Shown: positions 18,196-23,336 of the stretch, in pieces
Layout: every line of letters starts with the position of its first letter
How positions within the stretch are numbered: position 1 is the stretch's first letter
Source of the DNA: Chara braunii
Lineage: Eukaryota; Streptophyta; Charophyceae; Charales; Characeae
Direction of reading: 5' to 3'
NCBI GenBank assembly: GCA_003427395.1
Contig: BFEA01000131.1
Location: 2,964,423-2,987,758 of the forward strand
Length of the DNA stretch: 23,336 nucleotides
The notes under the pieces: model-generated
The model's input: only the letters and a program-made list of their open reading frames with translations
Databases searched by the model: none
Told to the model about the DNA's origin: nothing
Program-made: the position numbers and the translations under genes

Positions 18196-18282
18196 AAAAT
18201 ACAACTGTTGTTAACCTTCTCTCCCCTCGACTTTCTTCACGCATCACCTCTCTCTTCTAAGTCCTAACTTATTAACTTACTA

Positions 18283-18290
18283 CTTAAAAC
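18283..18290 (+). repeat. Left target-site duplication of element D
   Basis: CTTAAAAC precedes the left terminus of element D and recurs exactly at 18798-18805. Confidence 0.85.
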
Positions 18291-18797
18291 CTAGGTTACC
18301 AGTCGTCCGATGGTCGGACGTCTGGGCCGGACGTCTCCCCCAACCGTCCGGTAGGGGGGTTGTCCGGGATCCCGGACAACCACTTTTTGACATTAAAAAA
18401 AAAAAAAAAAAAAAAAATGAAANNGTTGCGCATGTCATAGAGATCCCCCATTTAAAAATTCAGAATTTTCTGAGCATTTGGTGATAGGGTGTTATTTGGG
18501 GTGGGAGGGGGGGGTACGAGGGGTTTTGGTGGGGATAGGAGAGGTATAGGTGGGGATTAGAAACTTTGAAGATTTTTATCTTTTTTTCTACTAGCTCGAA
18601 TGAGCCAAAATTTTGGTGGCATACACCTTATGCAAGGTAGAAGCCACATGATTTTTTTCTTTTTTTTTTTTTTAATTTTTTTTTTTCTTTTTTGCGCTAG
18701 GTCGGACAACCCTTGTCCGATCCGACGTCCGAGCAGACGTCCGGTCGGACATCCCGGACAGTCAAGGGGGTCCCGGACGTCCGGAAAAACAACCTAG
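18291..18797. mobile_element. Element D: 507-bp non-autonomous DNA transposon, 8-bp TSD, GTCCG arrays
   Basis: Both termini begin CTAGGTT and are flanked by a perfect 8-bp duplication CTTAAAAC. The subterminal arrays are GTCCG and CGGAC: about 6 copies in the left 90 bases and 8 in the right 100, with palindromes such as CCGGACGTCCGG near the right end. The core has an A run (18394-18417), two N bases (18423-18424), a G-rich stretch (18497-18550) and a T run (18650-18688). The layout is that of elements A-C, but terminal similarity beyond CTRGGTW is weak and the core is different, so it is a related family or subfamily. Confidence 0.85.
18497..18550 (+). other. G-rich stretch with quadruplex potential
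   Basis: Multiple runs of three or more G occur in about 50 bases (GGGGTGGGAGGGGGGGG, GAGGGG, GGTGGGG) inside element D. Four or more G runs with short spacers meet the usual sequence rule for a G-quadruplex on the plus strand. Confidence 0.5.
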
Positions 18798-18805
18798 CTT
18801 AAAAC
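18798..18805 (+). repeat. Right target-site duplication of element D
   Basis: CTTAAAAC, identical to 18283-18290. Confidence 0.85.
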
Positions 18806-18854
18806 TAACACTAGAATCGGATTCGCCCGCTAAAAAAAAAACCGTAGCTCCTCT

Positions 18855-19110
18855 CTCGCCGACTTCCGCATGTAGTATGAGCAAGATCAGATTGAATCTT
18901 TTGTTCGAACACGGAAGTATTCACTGCTCTCCAGCCATTCGGGCAGAGAGATAGAGGGAAGCTTCTTCTCGCAATAGGATGAGCGACGTACCGACCAACA
19001 GGTAAGTCTCCAACCCTGCGGCTGGCCTCACACCACTTCCGTCGATAGGATGAGCAAAATCGGGATGACTCTTTCGCTGAATACGAAAGTATTCACCGCC
19101 ACCTTGCAAC
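18855..19110 (+). repeat. Local duplication of a 70-base unit
   Basis: The unit CGACTTCCGCATGTAGTATG, AGCAAGATC, TTTTGTTCGAACACGGAAG, TATTCACTGC (18860-18930) recurs at 19031-19100 as CCACTTCCGTCGATAGGATG, AGCAAAATC, TTTCGCTGAATACGAAAG, TATTCACCGC. A shorter piece (CGCAATAGGATGAGCGAC) lies between at 18969-18986. The second unit overlaps the repeat shared with 16802-16880. Confidence 0.65.
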
Positions 19111-20180
19111 CACTTCTTTCGTGCACAGCCCCTGTACCTCGGACTGTCTAAACCACTGCCCCACACTCAAAACCGCCTTCATCATCGTTTTTGCACTCCT
19201 ACAAAACCCCGGATCTGTCTCCTCTCCTATTCGTTCCCATCCACAGCCAGTGGTGCTATGCGCCCTCCTTCTCCTTTCCTCCTGTCTCCTCCATATCCTT
19301 CATCACTCCACCGTGCAACCACTTTTCTCCTTGCAGTTCAAACTAACCACCAACCTCTAAATATGACCCTACCATCGGATTCACGATAACCAATAACCTA
19401 GATTTAGTGTTTCACCTTACCTGATTCTATAAAGAAACACGTGAAATATCAAGTTTGAGCCCCTGCCATCTTCACTATCGCCCTTCGTCTCCTCAGAGCG
19501 TCCCTAGCACGAGATAACGTCCGGATTCATTGCTCCCGGTCCCCCCGTTGTCATCAGCAGTATTTGCTCAGCGAGGTCTCACGGTCGCACACTAGGCTGC
19601 CCAACAGCCTTAGCAACATCTGAGAAACACATTGGAAGAAACCAAAATAATAGTCGGTTCGATCAGCTCCACGCCTCTATACCTAAGTCCGATGATCGAT
19701 ATGTGCGTCCATATCACTACAAGCCTCCACTGGGTTTCCACTGGCATATTCTTCTCAGGCGGAGCTCCCCACCACCTCGTACCTCAAACAGGCAAACCCC
19801 AGTACAGTCGGCCGATTGCTGAGCCGAGGGCGCGACTCTGCTAAAAGGCCTACAAATGGGCCTAAGAGTACTAGGCCCTGTGTAGATATAAATGGTCGTA
19901 GCAAGTTTTCAAACAAGAGCTTGGAAAGTCCAAAATGGGACGGTCGCGGGGTTCCATGGAACCGGTTGGGTGCTCATAGCAGCTACGGGCCGCCTCACTC
20001 AGGGATAATTCGCCCCCTTTCGGGCCCCAACGGACAAACTCACACCCAAACCTCTCACAGCAGATCGCGGCTGACGGGCAGTACACCCGTGGAGGCACAC
20101 GTCCGCCTCGAGGGCTATCACCCACCGGTTTGCATGCACGTTGACCACCATCGGTTCCGGTGCCGCGCCCGGTTTAAGAA
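19110..20180. other. No gene seen
   Basis: No supportable gene. The 159-codon frame at 19816-20295 runs through an AAT microsatellite and a Lys-rich tail and shows no domain; I consider it chance. The words CGCGACTCTGCTAAAAGG at 19829-19846 weakly resemble the PBS-like motif at 16717, so a further LTR fragment may end here, but no LTR could be traced. Confidence 0.35.
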
Positions 20181-20182
20181 TG

Positions 20183-20222
20183 AAAAAAAAAAAATAATAA
20201 TAATAATAATAATAATAATAAA
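20183..20222 (+). repeat. A run and TAA microsatellite
   Basis: Twelve A residues lead into about nine TAA triplets ending at 20222. An A run passing into TAA repeats can mark the 3' tail of a retroposon, but no body was identified upstream. Confidence 0.85.
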
Positions 20223-20229
20223 GAAAATA

Positions 20230-20924
20230 TCAAAGGCAAAAATGCACGGCGCGAAAAAGAAAAAACCACAGGGGATAGCCTCGTTGTGCCCTTAACCCTT
20301 TGGTTTCTCTTCGCCTCTCCAATACTCCTTCGATGTCGTCGGCTGGTTTCCATCCCTGAACCTCTCAGATGAAAGTATGTCACCGCAACCAATAGTGCTA
20401 AGTCCATGTCTGGTTCTAGCACTAGCGGTTGTCTATATATTGGTTGCCGCTGCGCGCGTGGGTCCGGTAAGTACTTCAGGGTCAATCTCTCGACCCACCG
20501 ACTAACCCACAACCATCATACCCTGCGCCTACCGCGCAGTCACTCATTTTCACCCTTCTACCCTTACATTCCTTTCCGCTCATCATATAGAGCCGTGCCG
20601 CTGTCGACGTCGCCCTCCGCACATGCGCACATGTCGCGGTCAAGTGTACCAGTCAAAAGGCACGATCCTTTTAATCTTAGTTTAATCAAAAATACAAATT
20701 TCGGCCGGCAACCACGCTGGCTTTACAATCATCAACAGAATGAGAGATCATCTACGTGCCCACACACTCTCTATTTTTAGTTAACCACTTAGTCAGCGTA
20801 ATCGAAACACAACCGCGACGCGCGCGGCGCCGCAACTTTAAACCAAGCTAATTCTCTGTCACTTGCAAAAACCAGGGCGGATGCCCTTGTAAGGGTATTC
20901 ACACCGAGACCGCTATCCCGCTCC

Positions 20925-20925
<1 letters not shown>
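20230..20925. other. No gene seen
   Basis: I see nothing supportable. Frames at 20406-20780 (124 codons) and 20174-20512 (minus, 112 codons) have no recognisable domain and irregular composition. Confidence 0.35.
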
Positions 20926-20928
<3 letters not shown>

Positions 20929-20977
<49 letters not shown>

Positions 20978-21035
20978 NCGCGCTTTGCCGCCCTCGCACA
21001 AATGGCACCCTTGCTCCCTCTCAACGTCACTCGCA

Positions 21036-21126
<91 letters not shown>

Positions 21127-21127
21127 G
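20929..21127 (+). repeat. Two CT microsatellite tracts
   Basis: A CT run at 20929-20977 ends at an N (20978). After about 55 bases of unique sequence a second CT run spans 21036-21127 with two TTTCTC interruptions. The minus-strand frame of 204 codons across here (20789-21403) is Arg/Glu simple repeat. Confidence 0.95.
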
Positions 21128-21270
21128 GCGAGGGGGCAAAACGCGAAGATGTCGGCCTCCTAGGGCCTGAGAAAGGCCGTTCTGGGCCTCCAACGCAAGG
21201 GGCCGAAACGCACAGATGACCTGGATCACTAGGGGTGAAACAAATACATAGGGCTTGGGAAATGTTGGCA

Positions 21271-21457
21271 AGTACCGGGGCATTTTGCAAAGATGGACAG
21301 TACCCGGTAGGGGTATTTTTGCAAAGATGGCAGGTCCAACCAACGCCAGGCGCATTTCGGAAATCGCTTTTTGTGTCAGAGGGTTATTCCGCTCTACCCA
21401 CATCCCTTAGGGGCATTTTGGCATATATCTCAACTTATAGGGGTATTTCGCAAATTA
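21271..21457 (+). repeat. Degenerate tandem repeat around GGGGYATTTTGCAAA
   Basis: Five copies of a word close to GGGGCATTTTGCAAAGATGG occur at 21277, 21309, 21349, 21409 and 21439, at intervals of about 30-60 bases. The best pair (21277 and 21309) also shares AGTACC or CAGTACCC just upstream and AAAGATGG downstream; others read GCGCATTTCGGAAA, GGGGCATTTTGGCA and GGGGTATTTCGCAAA. Confidence 0.6.
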
Positions 21458-21570
21458 ACCCTTTTTTAAAGTTTTTTCGTCTTTTGTTTTTGGTAAAAAG
21501 CTCTCTCTGCAAGCCATCTATCCCGGTGGTGGTGGTGAGTGAACCACCAGGATTGAGGGCTTGGTCATGA

Positions 21571-21611
21571 GCTGCACCCGCTGGAAATCGGGTCCAGCGT
21601 CCCTTCGATAC
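21571..21611 (-). repeat. Inverted relic of the foldback-MITE shoulder
   Basis: The segment GCTGCACCCGCTGGAAATCG followed by GGTCCAGCGTCCC and TTCGATACC is the reverse complement, with a few changes, of 12225-12264. It suggests a dispersed element truncated at this position. Confidence 0.6.
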
Positions 21612-21614
21612 CAC

Positions 21615-21960
21615 TATCCAAAGCATAGTAAAGAAGGCTTATTCATCAGCTTCTTTGCGGCTGTGGCCTTTTCTATGTTTCTATCCTTGTTGGAGCTCCC
21701 TCTATCCCGGGGCTAGGTCCCACTTGCTCGAATTAAGAGGTACTGACCGTAGATAGCAAAGATCAACGGCCGAAATCTCCTAATTTGCGCAAGTGGGACC
21801 TTGCCCCCGTAGGGCTGCTAATGTTACTCTTCCTTGCATGAAGCCCCCGAGTTTATATTGGCCCAGCTTTTGTCAGCAGCCCACCCTTTGGCGGCCCCCA
21901 CCGCCCCAGTCGGTGGTTATGATTATTTCTGCTGTTGGTCAGAATGAATCTGAGAGCTGG
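21615..21960. other. No gene seen
   Basis: No supportable gene. A near-inverted pair may be present: GGGGCTAGGTCCCACTTGCT (21709) and GCGCAAGTGGGACCTTGCCC (21787), about 60 bases apart, which could be the ends of a small element. Confidence 0.35.
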
Positions 21961-21964
21961 TAAA

Positions 21965-22012
21965 GGTCCGGATACATTCCAAATGTTCGATCAGTGGGAA
22001 TGTATGTGGTCC
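21965..22012. repeat. Hairpin with GATACATTCC stem
   Basis: GGTCCGGATACATTCC (21965-21980) pairs with GGGAATGTATGTGGTCC (21996-22012) at nearly all positions around a 15-base loop. The GATACAT core is shared with the central hairpin of the 10191-10463 MITE and with 12198-12232. Confidence 0.6.
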
Positions 22013-22153
22013 ATGGAAGGGTCTAGATACATGCAGAATGCTGTGTAGTGCAATTGCACCCAGGCCCATTGCATCCTCTTGCAACATCTCTCTTCTGCAC
22101 TATCTTTTTGCTGCTTGCTGTCTGTAGTGCTCCTGTCCCTCCTGTTGTCATTC

Positions 22154-22173
22154 TTTTTTTTTTTTTTTTTTTT
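22154..22173 (+). repeat. T run
   Basis: A pure T run of 20 bases. It could be the poly(A) of a minus-strand retroposon, but nothing upstream of it on that strand could be recognised apart from the following sequence, which shows no second copy here. Confidence 0.6.
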
Positions 22174-22357
22174 CTAACCTGTTGTCAGTCCCGTTGTTGT
22201 CTGTGTCTGTGACCATCCACCCAGTCTGTCATGGTGGTCTTGTGTCTGACACCCTGCAATTGTCAGCAACCCCAGCTAATGCTGCAGATAGGTCTTTCAG
22301 ACTCTTTCCTTTTATTTATTTATTTTTTATTTTCCCCAGTTCAGTCCTCTGTCCCCA

Positions 22358-22358
<1 letters not shown>

Positions 22359-22391
<33 letters not shown>

Positions 22392-22600
22392 GAAAAGACT
22401 CTTCTCATTTCAAAACATAAGGGAGGGGACAGGAGGGGAGGCACAGTGACTAGCCCATCGAAGCAGCTCGGTCCTGATGCTACCGGCTGACCCCTGGCCG
22501 GTACCGCCCACCTGCTGGTGGGTGCAGCTCCCGCATGTTCCCTCATTGGAGGCTTGAGCACGGATGTGGCTGCTACGGGGTTCCCCGTAATACTATAATG
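22359..22600 (-). mobile_element. Retroposon-like repeat, copy 2, with poly(A)
   Basis: Read on the minus strand, 22600-22418 matches copy 1 at 508-682. After the match it continues TTATGTTTTGAAATGAGAAG and ends in a pure A run of 28 (T run 22359-22386 on the plus strand). Poly(A) at the 3' end marks reverse transcription of an RNA. The 100-codon minus-strand frame (22385-22687) runs into the poly(A) region and has no known domain, so it may be the tail of a LINE or merely open by chance. The 5' end is not defined. Confidence 0.6.
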
Positions 22601-22806
22601 ACAATAAAAAAGGCTTGAAAGGCCGTCCTGTCCATATTCGACAGGTATACGGGAATCCTCGGAGTCCACAAACAACCCAGAAAACACAATTATGTGCTGG
22701 GACGATTACCCATTGTCGGTGTAGGCATTGGGATAAGCCCTAAGACAGAAATGGCAGACACCCAAGTGACCCAATCATGGAGAAAGAAAACAAAGCCACA
22801 GGCCTT

Positions 22807-23061
22807 GAACCACCAGTACATGGGCACCTGGGCCGCAGGTCTGACCCCTCAAATTCTGGAGGCATGAAACGAAAACAGGCCGCCGATAGAATTTATCAAC
22901 GGTGGGCCCAGCGTTTGACGTTCGGCCTCCGAGTCGTTTTCTTGTGGCGACAAGTTTCGGACTGCAAGGCTGGGGCCGTGTACTGGTGGTTTAAACCACC
23001 AGTAGGTCCAGTACTTGCTTTTTTTTTTTTTTTTTTTTTTTTCCTGAAACCACCAGTACTT
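22807..23061. repeat. Cluster of ACCACCAGTAC words around a 24-bp perfect palindrome
   Basis: A perfect 24-base palindrome (22981-23004; half-site TACTGGTGGTTT) is followed by GGTCCAGTACTTGC, a T run of 24 (23019-23042), and GAAACCACCAGTACTT (23046-23061). A further GAACCACCAGTACA lies at 22807-22820. Short words in both orientations next to a homopolymer match the plan of the subterminal arrays in elements A-D, but no termini or target duplication were found. Confidence 0.6.
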
Positions 23062-23069
23062 CCTAAAGT

Positions 23070-23312
23070 CATACAAGCCAGTATGTTAGGAAACGCGTGG
23101 GCCAGTACAGGAGCGCCAAATTCATCCGACTAGAAACGTTTCTACTCTATTTTTTTATCCCGCGGCTGATAGCTAGGCCAAGTAACAGAAAATGTAGTTC
23201 ACCCTCTCATTAGACAATCCATCGGATAACACATATGTATTATATATTCATAATGCTAGCCGAAAGAACCAAATGCCCCTACTTTTTCATTCATCTTTAT
23301 ACGTGAGCTTCC
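23070..23312. other. No gene seen
   Basis: AT-rich sequence without a supportable gene or repeat. Confidence 0.35.
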
Positions 23313-23336
23313 AAAAAAAAAAAAAAAAAAAAAAAA
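23313..23336 (+). repeat. Terminal A run
   Basis: The window ends inside a pure run of 24 A residues. It may be the tail of a plus-strand retroposon or the start of another homopolymer-cored element; what follows is outside the window. Confidence 0.8.

Noticed and set aside
19816-20295. 159-codon plus-strand frame
   Set aside because: It runs through an AAT microsatellite (poly-Ile) and Lys-rich simple sequence, with no domain.
20789-21403. 204-codon minus-strand frame
   Set aside because: Most of it is Arg-Glu repeat from the CT microsatellites, and it crosses an N.
22041-22065. CTGTGTAGTGC as an end of another element of the A-D type
   Set aside because: It differs at the conserved CAC, has no GTNCG array behind it, and no partner end or 8-bp duplication was found.
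1-23336. One large palindrome covering the whole window
   Set aside because: The inverted pairs have different centres (about 11550 for the retroposon copies, about 10600 for the LTR-like arms), so they arose separately.

Overview
The window looks like a repeat-rich, non-genic stretch of a nuclear genome, most likely from the plant lineage. I base this on three things: a decayed plant-type LINE with a zf-RVT tail, LTR-like repeats carrying a TGGCGACTC motif as in plant Ty3/gypsy elements, and several nested miniature DNA transposons. Microsatellites are abundant and there are three N bases (18423-18424, 20978), as in a draft assembly. I cannot name the species. I see no intact host gene; almost every open frame of 60-230 codons is chance or simple-repeat translation.

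Layout. 1-2960: a retroposon copy, a tRNA-derived relic and a diverged fragment of the large-subunit (26S/28S) rRNA gene. 2960-4470: a His/Arg-rich non-ATG frame and unresolved decayed sequence. 4560-6310: an old LTR-like repeat (left arm) holding an array of about nine hairpins with a conserved loop. 6310-8600: mostly unresolved. 8604-8697: a 12-bp tandem array. About 8710-11975: a 5'-truncated LINE with stops and a frameshift, interrupted by a 273-bp foldback MITE. 12690-16720: a second copy of the LTR-like repeat in the opposite orientation, broken by three younger insertions (13175-bounded 341 bp, 682 bp and 1095 bp). 16720-18290: PBS-like motif, decayed internal sequence and a foldback repeat. 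18291-18797: a fourth 8-bp-TSD element. 18800-23336: repeats, microsatellites, the second retroposon copy in inverted orientation and a terminal poly(A).

Two signals stand out. First, four elements (12318-12668, 12835-13175, 14607-15701, 18291-18797) each have a perfect 8-bp target-site duplication and related termini (CTRNGTARCAC in three, CTAGGTT in the fourth). Each carries subterminal arrays of a CpG 5-mer of the form GTNCG, with the variable base fixed per element: GTTCG, GTTCG, GTACG, GTCCG. Second, the two inverted LTR-like arms carry 17 or more copies of a loop close to YTTGTTTCTAAGTTGAATGG. Most copies are closed by short stems whose sequence changes from copy to copy while staying complementary, which suggests selection on a hairpin.

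The insertions give a relative history: the LTR-like arms and LINE are oldest; the TA-flanked and 8-bp-TSD elements landed in them later.
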